Part shown: positions 38,661-49,957 of the stretch, piece after piece | How positions within the stretch are numbered: the first letter of the stretch is position 1 | Layout: each line of letters opens with the position of its first letter | Assembly (NCBI RefSeq): GCF_905475395.1 | Contig: NC_058337.1 | Coordinates: 90,328,368 to 90,392,367, forward strand | Source of the DNA: Chrysoperla carnea | Lineage: Eukaryota > Arthropoda > Insecta > Neuroptera > Chrysopidae | Length of the DNA stretch: 64,000 nucleotides | Direction of reading: 5' to 3' | Program-made: the position numbers and the translations under genes | The notes under the pieces: generated by a model | What the model was told of the DNA's origin: nothing | The model's database searches: none | Seen by the model: only the letters and a program-made list of their open reading frames with translations

Positions 38661-39690
38661 TCATATTACTGGAGTAAATCTAAGCAAAAAAAGGCTGTTA
38701 TATGGATTAAAAGTTCGAGCAGCGAAACTTTGGGGTTTTTCTTTTCACATCAAAATAAGTATTTTTTGAAATTTTTTACTTTCCCGGAGTGGTGCAACAT
38801 GTTTAAAAAACAAAATGGCGTCAAAAATAAAATTTTTTTCAGAAATTTTATCATTTTTATTTTCTATTCGCAAAAGGAGACATCGGTGCATATCCAAATT
38901 TGGTAGGTTTGTAGTCCATGTTAAGAACTACTCCTCATAATTTTTTGGTGGGGTTTCGCCCCTTCCCCTCCCAGTTATATATATATGTATACATACATAT
39001 GGTAAAACAGTTCATTTGACTATAACTTGAAAAATATTCGATTGATTTTAATGAAACTAATACCAATAGTAGGTTTTATTACTTACAACTTTCGGTTAAA
39101 ATTTCAGCGAAATCCGTTAAATAGTTCGGCCAAAATTTCCAATTTAGGGAATTGTTTAAAATGGCTGCCATTTTATGCCATTTTGTCCTACGAGGTTGAA
39201 TTTTTTTTTAAATTGTAGAATTTTTTGTTATCTTTCGATTTTATAATAAGTGGCTTACCCGTAAAATGACTCCTTGATCCATATTTTTGCGAAAAACGGA
39301 AAATTTATCACTTTCTGGAAATAATTGTTTGGGGGGTGTATGGACTGGCTTTGGGGGGTGTTTTTTGTTTTGTCATGAGAAAACTATTTTTAAAAGAGGT
39401 CTATATGGTTTAAAGCAAAATTTTTAAGTTTTAACCCCCGCGCTGTAAGGGGGAAGGGGTGTATGAAATAGATGTATCTTAAAAGATTTTAAAAAGAGGT
39501 CAAAATAGTTTAAAATGCTAAAGTAACCCAAAACTTTAGATGCTTTTATTAATATAGCACTTGTTGCACCACTCCGGGAAAGTAAAAAATTTCAAAAAAT
39601 ACTTATTTTGATGTGAAAAGAAAAACCCCAAAGTTTCATTGCTCGAACTTTTAATCCATACACAAGGCGTAATTTCACTCTACTACAATG
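38661..39690. repeat. Foldback element, about 1 kb, in unit 1 only
   Basis: Arms of about 130 bp at 38661-38800 and 39556-39690 are reverse complements (TATGGATTAAAAGTTCGAGC versus GCTCGAACTTTTAATCCATA; CTTTCCCGGAGTGGTGCAAC versus TTGCACCACTCCGGGAAAG). The unit 2 counterpart (49087-49293) lacks it and carries other sequence. The interior has no long ORF. Confidence 0.6.
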
Positions 39691-39946
39691 TCACCACCGC
39701 CAATGTGGTTTAGATTTAATTGAGAAAAAAATCGTTCATTATTTATGTATTCGGCAGGTTAGCATGTTTGACAAATACGAATTGAAAGCTTTTATTTTTA
39801 AAATAAAAATCCATAATTTCGATACTTTTCTAAAATGAACGTAGTTTGGTGTAAAAATTAGATAAAAAATAGGTTACATATCTAGGTATAAAACCTAATT
39901 TTTAAATATATCAGTCGATATTAATTATTTTGTCCATTGTATTTAA

Positions 39947-40398
39947 CTAGAGTGATACCCACCCGCTTCGCTTGGCTTAAAAGGAAAGATTGATAAAGAT
40001 TGCTCCCGCTTATCCCTTTTCTATAACACTCGAAATAATGGTGGGGTTTATTTTACAGAGGTAAAATATATATTTTTTTAAATGTATAATAGTCGTAATT
40101 ATTTATTGAGTATATCAGAAAAGATGGCCTTGAAATATTTTATATTCACTATTTTTACAGAAATCTGTAATTTACGGTAATTTCACATGTCAAATTAAAT
40201 TTTTTTATTTATTTAATATATCTTTATAAATTATAGTTCATGTGTTATTCTGATATATCAGCTATATTGCTGTAGAGTTTCATTAAAAACCATTCGCTAA
40301 TTTTAGCAGGTTCTTTTTTGTTATACCACGTTTTATAGTGACTGACGTTTCATGTCACGTCACACGGGAATGCTGTCGAACGGGATAAAAAGAATCCT
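39947..40398. mobile_element. Repeat-derived spacer at the duplication junction
   Basis: Fills the gap between unit 1 and unit 2 and has no counterpart after unit 2. It starts CTAGAGTGATACCCACCCGC followed by 'ttcgcttggc', the reverse of a common interspersed-element end. It later contains a sequence related to one arm of the foldback at 58072-58449 (TTCATTAAAAACCATTCGCT). It reads as one or two nested interspersed elements. Confidence 0.5.
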
Positions 40399-40462
40399 AA
40401 CTCATGTTTAATGTGTTAGTTTTTGGACTTTGAACGGGACTTCCAAGTGTCATTGGTTCCAT
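40399..40462 (-). pseudogene. Truncated duplicate of the Nup35 5' end
   Basis: Repeats the first 21 codons of Nup35 (from MEPMTLGSPV) plus its upstream region, then stops at the duplication breakpoint. One codon differs (Pro to Thr). Without the RRM and the C-terminal helix it cannot make a nucleoporin, but its promoter is duplicated and may still fire. Confidence 0.85.
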
Positions 40463-41147
40463 TTCTAAATAAGTAAATAAAATTCTAAATTGTATATAAT
40501 CAGAAAATATTATACTTTTGAAACTTACTTTATAATTTGTTTTTTTAAATATTTGGAGCGAAAATACGTGGTTTTCAAACTGTTGTTTTAGGAGATTGAA
40601 TACAAAACGTAAATCAGGCAGACAATTCGAGGAAAATACTTCTGTTACGTTGTCATTGAAAAAAAAAAAAACTATTTAAAATATTTTAATGAATTTAAAT
40701 TATTTTTATTAAAGTGTCAAGACTAGGTAAACACATGGCGGTTTTTTTAGTTGTCTTGAAACTAATCAATCATATATTTTATGTATTTAATTAACACTAA
40801 TTCATCACTACAAATTTAGATTTGCTTCTGTTCCGAGATTTGCTATTGCTTTGAAATAATATGAAGACAGTTGGTAAGATCATTCACCATGCTAATGTCA
40901 AACTTAAAAATATTCAGGTTATCCAGCGATCATTTCATTTAAAAATGCGATAACAAAATACTTATAGTAGAAAGGGCCATATTACCCATAAAAATGTAAC
41001 GCTAGATTTTATAGTAATAGCATTGAAAGTGAAATTAAAATTGATTAAACAACGAAGAAGTTATACGCAGTCAAAGATTGCTTATAACTTTCAAAGTTTG
41101 TCCATCTCTTTTTAGCAAAATCAAGTTGTATATATAATCTCTATGGC

Positions 41148-41179
41148 GACACCCACGTATGACGTCACTAGTGGGTGTC
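41148..41179. promoter_or_regulatory. CRE-like hairpin, unit 2 copy
   Basis: Identical to 30800-30831: GACACCCAC and GTGGGTGTC flank TGACGTCA (41160-41167). About 770 bp upstream of the GTSF1-like 2 start codon. Confidence 0.4.
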
Positions 41180-41539
41180 CTCTTTGTTTAATTAGAAATT
41201 TTAAACGTTCATATTTTGCACGCTAGTAAAGATTTTTAAAAAACAAATTCACTTTCCTCTCCCCTATTGTTTTCAATCACTTAGACAGCCTGATGTGCAG
41301 TACAATGTATGTAACGACCGAAGACTAGACTAGTTCAGCCATAGGCGCTCCTTCTCAATCTTCTTTGAGAGGTAATTTTCACTATATTGCCATTCAAGTT
41401 AGTATATTTTCAAAGGTTCCACTCTGCTGCCAGCCCTGCCAGTCCCATAGTAAATATTCCAAGATAATTAAATTTATATCTAGTAACATTTGATTAAATC
41501 ACAGTTGGTACGTTTGTTCGGCAGGTATAAGATATGACC

Positions 41540-41727
41540 AAAGTTGTCAACTTAGTAGTTTTACCACTAAAATTAGTGGTTTTTTCTACTATTTTTCTAC
41601 CTTTCGTGGGCAAATAATTTAATATTTTAATATCATTTCTGGCAATATTATTGCTCTCTAGTTGTTTTTAGTGGTTTTCTATCTCCTGTTTAGTGGGCCT
41701 TAGAGTTGAAAGTTGGCAACACTGGAA
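41540..41727. mobile_element. 188-bp insertion with ATGACC direct repeats, unit 2 only
   Basis: Bounded by ATGACC at 41534-41539 and 41728-41733. The ends AAGTTGTCAAC and GTTGGCAACACT are imperfect inverted repeats. No coding capacity. The matching site in unit 1 (31191-31204) reads TATGACATATGACC, which still has two TATGAC copies, as an excision footprint would. Confidence 0.65.
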
Positions 41728-41946
41728 ATGACCTTTGAAAATTCACTACGATATGACTGTGCTCGAGTCTTAGTAACTATTGGACTGAAGTTAAATGAGT
41801 TAAATAAATAATATTATTCATCTTATTGTAACTTGTTTATGGTAGTATTGAAGGTTAGGTATTGACTCAACAAAAAGAGAAATTATATTATTCAATATTG
41901 AGAAGTTTAAATATTTAAAAGTTTGAAAATATTTAATAGTTTGGAA

Positions 41947-44900
41947 ATGAGTAAAATAGTTCCTGCTGTTCACCATGGTAAACAATATACTATTTGTCTA
42001 AAAGCAGTATTTTCAATATAATTTTATTACAGACAACATTTTATTAATTTTATATACAGACATTGTTTTCATTGACACCGTTGTTTGAGTTGCATTTATT
42101 TACCGTTATCTACACGTGATTCAAGGATCAAAATTTTTTGGTATTTTAATATCACTGATCATAATATACATACTCTTACAATTAGAGCTATTATTAGGAC
42201 AGCTCATACCATATACGTAATTTAATACACACTTATTTATAACTTAAATGTTAAAGGCACTATAATTTTCTTTTCAGGCCTCGAAGCCAAACTTATTGAA
42301 TGTCCATATGATAAATCTCATCCGATATTACCGGATAGGATGCAAGTACATTTAGTTCGTTGCCGAAGATCCCACCCTGACGAGATGAAGGTTCCATGTC
42401 CATTCAATTCAACTCATGTGGTGGGACAGTGTGAATTAGAGGTAATCTGCTTTACTCAATTTTCTATATCAAATTACTTATAATGTCCTTTTGAAAAATA
42501 TATTTACTAGAAAATATCTATCTCCGTTGTATAAACAAACAAAAACTATAGAATGTATAATTTATTATTTTTTAATATCATTTGCAACTCTAATTCGTAA
42601 GACAAGAGTACAGGCCCATGCTAAAAATTTTCGAGTATGGAATAACGTTGAAAAGGATGCTCTTATATGTAAAAGTAAGTTTAAGGTCAGTATTGCGCGG
42701 TACAGGTGAGTACAGGTGAAAAACTGAATGTCACGTGTACAAATGGGAAGTTACGGTGAAGTATTTTTGTACGGCTTTCTTCCTTGTGCTAGAACCTTAT
42801 ATAAAAATGATGGAAAACCTAGTGCTGTTAAAATATTTTTGTTTCCGTAAATTTCCGAAGCACTACGGGTGATTTTTTTCTGTACGGCTTTTATGTAATT
42901 CGCTTTTAATACTTATGTTGAGTTAGTGTCCAGTAACGCCGTACATATTTACTATTGCGGAGATGAGATATCAAAGAGTTTAACTCCTTTCCCTAAATAG
43001 GTTGGGGTTGTTGATTTGAAGCAACAGAAAATAAAGTAATTTTAAAACTATTTTATGAATAAACAACAGTTTTTGACGCGCCGTACATTTTTAGTGGTAC
43101 ATAGGTGTCTTAGAGGGAAACTACTTTCGCTGAAAAAATAGTACTCATAGTAACCCAGTACTCGATCTAACCCAGTCCGATGTCAAAAAATTATTTTAAT
43201 TCCAATAGCTCATATTCGCGTGTTTTTTTATACACGTTTCTGTGCTTAGTATTTTCTTCAATAGTTGCCTGAATATGTGCGGATATTCGACGCTTGATTA
43301 ATGACGAATTGATCGGTAATTTGCGAATAATATTGGTTTTGCTGTATCTCGGTTACGAAAATTTAACATTGTGCTCAAAATAGATAGACTAGACTATAAT
43401 GTAGAGAGCAATGGTTGTGATTTAAAAGTACTTGTTTTTAAATTTCAGTATCATATTGCAAATTGTCCAGATCAGAAAACATTAGTTAGCCAACTAATCG
43501 AATACGAATCTGAAGAAAGAATTTTCGAACCTATTCCTATCATAAATACTGATGTGGAATGTTCTGAAAATTGGGATGACGTAAGTATTTTTCAAATGTT
43601 TAAAAATTTTTCAAATGTGTTATACTCGCATTCTGTAACTATTTAATGATTACATTGGGTATCGTTGTCTGTAGAGGCCTAATGTAGACGGTAATGGTTG
43701 TGATAATTGATGTCATGACATCATAATAACCATTACTGTCTAAATTATTTCTCTACTGATAATTGTCAACCTTAAAGTTAAATTGTTACAGTTTACAGAA
43801 GGTGAGTACTGGGGAGTCAGCGTTTCCATCAATTCATAAAGTGTCGTTTTTTAAAGAGTTAAGAAATGTTGTTTTTGAGTAATCGCGATGACAGACGAAC
43901 AGACAGACGACAGGCAGACAACCGGAAATAGAATAATTAGGTGATTTTGTGAACACCTATACCAAAATTTTGGGACAAACTTGGGACTAAACTTAATATA
44001 CCTTCGTATATTTCATATACATGGTATAAAAATTCGTATCATAATATTCATAAATTAGTAATGTTCATTTATTATTTAGGTTAACGTGCCAACTTATGAT
44101 CCCACTGAACATTTAGAAAACAACGTAATAATAAGAAATATGCAAGTACGTCCTCCAAGTGAACGTAAGGCGTTTCGCGCACAAGAATATAGGCGTATTG
44201 AAGCTTTAAAGGATAGAAACAGAGATAATGCTGGTAGAAAAGATAATGTTTCTTCGATGAATGAATCTAAGGTTAAATTAATATTTTTATCAATATAATT
44301 AATATTTTATGTTTATAAGTTTTCAATGTCACATAATTTATTTTTAGGTGGCAACGTTTCGTCGTCCGAACACTGTTTCTGTAACAAAAAAAGCTACAAC
44401 AGCTGCTAATAATGCTTGGGTAATTTTTTTTTTCATTTCCTTTAATTTTATTAATAGTTTTGATGTTTAGAAAAAGGTGCATACAATTCGCTTTTAACAC
44501 AAAGGAAAGCTGGCTTGAAACCAAAGACAAAACTGAGCAATACCTATACAAAATTGACCGCTCTGTAGAAAGAGACAAAGCGACTGTGCGCTAATACCTG
44601 CCTCTTTTCTATGGATCTGTAGAAATACTCTAGAAACTATTTACTTTATAGCTGAATAGGGAACATTCAGTCAATTCTCTATGTCTATACTTTAAACCAA
44701 ATTATGTGAAGAAAATATCACTCTTTGGCCTGTCCGACTGGCATAGCCTATTTTTTTCCGAATTTCCTTAACGAAAAAAAGTTAAAATTTGGTACTTGTA
44801 TAGAGTTTGATGATCCAATCACGGTCTTATAGTATAAAAAATCGAGTTCTGATTTGGGGGTTAAGTTAGGTAGTTAAAAATTTAAATGATTTTTTCCTAA

Positions 44901-45792
44901 GTTTCTTAATTTTGAAGGTTCCAATTAGGCTTTTTTGGTATGTATAGACAGAAACCCGTAGAATTCTGTTAGTAAGCAAACGTGTTAAAAATGTTAATAA
45001 GCAACAAATTTTGTCAAATGTTGCACAAATTAAAGCTTGCCATAATTAATAATAAATTTTATTTTTGTAGAACGAGGACCATATGAGTCAAACCAGTACC
45101 GTGCAGACAGCAATAAGGTATGTAGCTAAGAATTTGTATTTATATTTTCATATTCATAATAGAAGTGCAGTCTGGCATGTAAAGGGTGTCATTGACTACA
45201 ATTTTAAGTTTTTTCTTTTATCCGGGTGTAGTAACTGAGAATAAAAAAAATGTAAATTAATGTATCATAGAGGGTGCTCATATATCCACACTACGTAGTA
45301 CACTTTACAAAAACAATGCTAATTTTTTGTACACCATACACTCCTGTAAAAATGTTCACATCCGTAGGGTACAAGAAATTTATTTAATCTTAATAAATAT
45401 TGAAACATTTTAAAATAAAATCCCCGGAGTCTCTCAGATGTTGCATGTTACTACGAAAACTAAATTTTTATGGATAAATTACTGATTAATTTAGCTAGCC
45501 TCTTTGTGATCAATTTATGAAAATTATACATTATTAGTTTATTCTTAACATTTTTTCGGTTATAGTTAGTTACCAAATATATATAATCTTTAGTATTTAA
45601 TTTTTAGTATATTTTTTATAGTATTTAATTTTTAGCACTGGATATGACTCTTCCGATGTTGAAGTAACAAGCCAATTTGGTAATATGACTTTAAAGAACA
45701 CCAATGATGGATTTATTACTGTCCGTTCGCGTAAAAAGTCAAATATGGCAGCACGCGGACGTGGTAAAAGGAATCCATTGAATTGCAGTTGA
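41947..45792 (+). CDS. GTSF1: GTSF1/Asterix-like CHHC zinc-finger protein, copy 2 (7 exons, 264 aa)
   Basis: Second intact copy of the gene at 31425-35088, in the same orientation. Exons: 41947-41977, 42278-42441, 43449-43580, 44080-44271, 44348-44419, 45071-45117, 45636-45792 (795 nt, TGA stop). All splice sites, both CHHC fingers and the W107 motif are kept. Eight residues differ from copy 1: F16L, N22D, Q26P, I125V, E143A, N146Y, A166V and P243R. Nine synonymous codons differ. Exons 1, 3, 5 and 6 are identical at the DNA level. The family role is PIWI cofactor in piRNA silencing. Whether the copies differ in expression or partner is not visible here. An assembly duplicate is unlikely, since the units carry different insertions. 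Confidence 0.9.
43879..44032 (+). repeat. Family B repeat in intron 3 of GTSF1-like 2
   Basis: Orthologous to the insertion at 33210-33452 but missing about 30 bp in the middle ('ccaaaattttgggacaaact' joins the two sides). Confidence 0.6.
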
Positions 45793-45823
45793 ATGGAATA
45801 AAAAATATTGTTATGGTCCATGT

Positions 45824-45829
45824 AATAAA
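45824..45829 (+). terminator. Polyadenylation signal of GTSF1-like 2
   Basis: AATAAA about 31 bases after the TGA stop (45790-45792), at the same place as in copy 1. A second AATAAA lies only a few bases after the stop (about 45797). Confidence 0.5.
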
Positions 45830-45876
45830 CATATGTTAACGTAATTTTGAAGTTTCCGTCAGATTGTAAACTGATT

Positions 45877-45987
45877 ACAAAAAACTACCCCAACTAGCGC
45901 TAACTCAACACATATTAACAAAAACAACTCATTGCGTTATGTTTAGTTGGTCTGGGTTGAGTTAGCACGAGTTGTGGTGGTTTTTGA
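45877..45987. repeat. Miniature inverted-repeat element downstream of GTSF1-like 2
   Basis: Counterpart of 35174-35283. The arms are CAAAAAACTACCCCAACTAG and 'agttgtggtggtttttg'. Confidence 0.6.
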
Positions 45988-45992
45988 CCCTT

Positions 45993-48900
45993 TTTTTGTA
46001 AAGTTAAATTTACAATTTTACTAGTCAATTTACAATCTGGTAGAAATTTCAATATTACGATGAAATATATATCCAATGCATATTTAGTAACTTTCTGTTA
46101 CAGTGACTGCTAAGCCTTGAAATAGGTGTGATAATAACGCAAATCTGATGCGATGTTAAAATATTTATCAAAAATGATTCACAGAATTAAGATTTGTAAC
46201 CTTTAATAACTTAGCCGTGACGCGCAGTGTCGTAAATAATATAATATGAGCAAAATTTCCGAACTCATCAATTCACACAGTATAGAGACAATTTATATGT
46301 AGAAGGCGATATAAAATATACAGGCAGTGTATCTACACCTATGAAATTTGTTACACTCATTCTTTAGAAATTCGTAATTATTCTTACCCTTGACACTGTT
46401 GGCAATTGCTTTTATAGCTATTAAATTTTTTAATTGTGGTTACAAAAAAGGTTTTGTAAAATTTAGTCAAAGATAAATTTACAGATAATTATTCTCGTTG
46501 CGTTTATACACCATGGACTGACTATTCGCTGAAATACAAAACTTACCCTAAACAAAAACCTATAACTTTGGTTTTTATTAAAAAAAGAAAAATTTTTTTG
46601 TTTTAAAAATTTGACTTAGTGTATGCAATTTATAATTCTAGCCCGTCATTAAAAAGCTATCAGAGAAATTACCTTTTAATTTTAAATCCATACACGCTAA
46701 AATGATTTATTTTAATTAATTACTTATTTTTTGGTCCAAAATAAATATTACAAAATTTGTTAAACTAATAGAAAAATTACTTTTATAGATGTTACATGCT
46801 TATACCTCCTAAATCTAAAATTTTGCAGGATGATACTCTTGACCTTAATGTGAAAGTTTTTAGGGTTCCGTACCCGGAAGGTAACCAACGGAACTCTATT
46901 ACAAAGTTAAGAATTGTTAATTATTATCACCAGTATTTTCCTTTTTAGATAAACTATGTACATTAAACTAATTTCGCGTTAATAGTTATTTTGTAAGCAC
47001 GTGTATAATTTTATATGCCACTTGTACTATTCTTCAATTCTCCAAGAAATTATATTTGAGTAGAAAACGCAATATATGCGCTTATATAACAATACCATTT
47101 AAGTAACATTTGATAAATTTTCTTTAGGAAAGACTAAAAAGTGTATATTTCTTTCCAAATTCTTTAGAAATAATAAATCCATTAACGGGTATTTATTAGC
47201 TTTAGCTACGATGTATTCGTTAAAATAAGTGCAATTTTTTGAAGAATTTAAAATGAAACACTTTTTTCACTTTCCTGAAAACCTGTTCAAATGTTACTTG
47301 CGCGGTATTGTTATATAAGTGACGGTATCCACAATTAATACAGAATACAGAGTATTCTTTGGTATCTGTAAAATCGATGTATTTCTATTAGCTAGCATGT
47401 TTTGTACCGTTCTTATAGACCATAAATTCTTAAATGAAATGTTTAGAAATAATATATAAAGGCAAACGATAAACTTAAACTTTAAGTTAGTGAAACTTTT
47501 CTAAGTGATATGTATATATTTCAAAATATTTTTAATTCAAATTTATAAAAGTTATCAAATAAAATTTAAATGTAAGATGAGCAACTTTGATTTATACATC
47601 GATGTTTTTTGCCGAATTGAAATATGCAGTATGGGACAAAGTCCTGCAAACCATTACAAATTCTTTATTCATGTAATGATTCTAAGCAAAATTTCTTATA
47701 TTGGTCAACATCCCAAATACCATTGTACAGTCGGTTATCTAATTGTAAATGATCAAGATTATACTATATAAATGTTTATGAGACGTTTGGCATTTATTAT
47801 TTATATATTAATGAGCGTGTGTAGCACGTTTGTCTTTTTTAGATTTAGCTCACCTATACATTATCTTTATCTTTTTTACTATAGAATTATAATAGGTGCT
47901 AAATTCACAGGAAGAGCGACTATAATCTTTTTAAACTGAACAATACCAATGCCATAATAAACTGAACTTGATTCTTGAGTTACTTGAAAAATTTAAGTTG
48001 CTCATCTAAATTTTAAATGATATTGAATATTAAAATTTTATAATTTTTTACTTGTATAAAAATAATAAAAGTACGTGCACACTATAACCAAAGGTTTTTC
48101 TAGCCATTGTGTACAAATATCTTAAGAATAAAATAAAAATATTTTCTTATAAAATCATTTTTTTGTCGAACCTGTTAATATTTTCAAACTACTGAATGGC
48201 CCTCGAATAATTTTTGAAGAAAGCGTTTTATTTGTGCCCATGCCAAAACTCAATTCAAATGAAAAGTCGTTGAAAATTTGAAACTGGTGTCGTAACTACT
48301 TATAGTTCAGTAATGGCTTGTTCTAAAAATGTTTCTACATTTTATGGACATGGCAGTTTTTTCTTTATTTACTTTATCAGAAAATTTGATTCATGAAGTC
48401 ATAGTGAAAGTGATATTTCGTTACCATAGTCTGAAAAAAAAAAATCATGCACGGTGCGGATAGATATTTTCACTGTAAAGAAGGATTTGGTTTTTTTGAC
48501 AGACTTATAAAAACAACACTAGCAAAAAAATGCAAAATATTTTTTGTCTGACAAAAATTTTGTGATATTTTGCATTTAATGCAAAAAAACCACAGCTTTC
48601 TATCATGTATTGAAGAAGAGAGAGTATTTTTGTGATTGTTCTCACCATTTTCGGAGAGTTGTTTGTTAAAAAGTATTTTGATTTCTGCCTTCATATCAAA
48701 CTTAAATATTGTCGAATAAAATAAACGCGCATCCTTCTAGGGCTATTACAGAAAGAAAGGAGGATACTTCAGGGATTGTTTTTCCTATTTTCAGGATTTC
48801 ATCATTATTGAATAGTGCTGTATTTTGTAATTTCTCAGTATAGAAAGTTATTGTAATGGGTTCGATTTTCGAAATCAAAATTTTCAACATATCTTTACTT

Positions 48901-49704
48901 TTCATGGTCAGGACAAGGCATTAACACCAATTTGAAGAACTATGTGTGCGTGTACGTATGCATATACGTTCATGGTCATTTTTTCCGTAATCGATATCGT
49001 GCGAAAAAAAATGATATCGACTTCGTTATGGTGTCGATCGAAGCGTATTAACGACAATATGGTCCAAAAAGCATTTTATAATATTCGGTCGAGCCGAGCG
49101 AATTTTGAATTATTTTTTATAATTATTTATTATGCTGGGAAGTTATTCGTGTGGACCTCAAGGATCACACCAGACCTTACCCATGGCTTGTAGTTTTTCC
49201 TTCTACAAATAAAAAGGTATACTTTTGTATAAATTCAAATTATACTGAATTATTTTACCAGTTATCATGAGATTGGTATACAATCTAATAAATCAATGTC
49301 ACCACCGCCAATGTGGTTTAGATTTAATTGAGAAAAAAAATTTTGAAGTCATCAGGTTTAAAATAAATTTTTATTTTTAATCATAGTAAAAAAAGAAGAA
49401 TAAATTACAATATCTACAAAATTACAAATAACTTTTGTGAATTCATTATATATAGGTATGGATTTTCTAAATTCGTTCATTATTTATGTATTCGGTAGGT
49501 TAGCATGTTTGACAAATACGAATTGAAAGCTTTTATTTTTAAAATAAAAATCCATAATTTCGATACTTTTCTAAAATGAACGTATTTTGGTGTAAAAATT
49601 AGATAAAAAATAGGTTACATATCTAGGTATAAAACCTAATTTTTACATCTATTTATCAGTCGATATTAATTATTTTAGCCATTATATTTAATTTAATTAA
49701 ATCA
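45993..49704. other. Non-coding downstream part of unit 2
   Basis: Matches the unit 1 downstream region. No gene is supported apart from the doubtful small ORF at 47577-47771. It includes the third copy (48830-49200) of the repeat at 60-360, here extending further into 'gaagttattcgtgtggacct'. Confidence 0.5.
47577..47771 (+). CDS. Possible small ORF, 64 aa (unit 2 copy)
   Basis: Copy of the ORF at 36880-37074, also open from ATG to TAA, with its TATA-like and TTAGT elements preserved. It differs by Val to Ile, Met to Ile and Asn to Tyr, with no silent changes. I cannot name a function. Confidence 0.22.
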   Translation: MSNFDLYIDVFCRIEICSMGQSPANHYKFFIHVMILSKISYIGQHPKYHCTVGYLIVNDQDYTI

Positions 49705-49867
49705 TTATTCTTGGTTCATGGTGATACAAGTGCCAAAATACAATATTGTAAATAAAATAACTTTTGTAGTTGAGCTTAATTGAGGCATTTGTCCAACTCG
49801 AGTTAAACTGGTAGTTCGACCTTTTTTCTTTCTTTGAATAATTTGTGGAGTTGTGATATTTTGACAT
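49705..49867 (-). other. Possible alternative last exon of the minus-strand secreted-protein gene
   Basis: A good acceptor (TTTTTTTATAG) precedes a frame of 53 codons that reads CQNITTPQIIQRKKKGRTTS and ends with a hydrophobic run (KVILFTILYFGTCIT) before the stop. A donor-like AG/GTATTT at 50025/50024 in the upstream exon has exactly the phase needed to join it. This would swap the last 22 residues of the main form for a tail with a possible membrane or GPI-type signal. A second frame of the same stretch is also open, and the stretch may simply be 3' UTR. Confidence 0.35.
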
Positions 49868-49957
49868 CTATAAAAAAATTAAAAACAACTGATTTTTATT
49901 TTAACCAAAATGTAAAGATTCTATATAAAATAGGAATATTAAAAAATAATCACACAT

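Larger units (their letters stand above)
29713..39946. repeat. Tandem segmental duplication, unit 1 (about 10.2 kb)
   Basis: From AACTCATGTTTAATG at 29713 to about 39946 the sequence is repeated in the same orientation at 40399-49690 with only scattered substitutions and indels. It carries the start of Nup35, the divergent intergenic region, the complete GTSF1-like gene 1 and about 5 kb downstream. Differences from unit 2: it contains the element at 30318-30655 and the foldback region at 38444-39686. It lacks the 188 bp element, an about 75 bp segment of intron 2 and an about 140 bp segment of intron 5 that are found in unit 2. Confidence 0.92.
40399..49690. repeat. Tandem segmental duplication, unit 2 (about 9.3 kb)
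   Basis: Same-orientation copy of 29713-39946, beginning within the Nup35 coding start and ending about 15 bp before the last exon-like sequence of the minus-strand gene at 49705. Synonymous and intronic differences are few, so the duplication is recent. Unit-specific features are the insertion at 41540-41727, about 75 bp near 42641-42718 and about 140 bp near 44514-44652. Confidence 0.92.
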
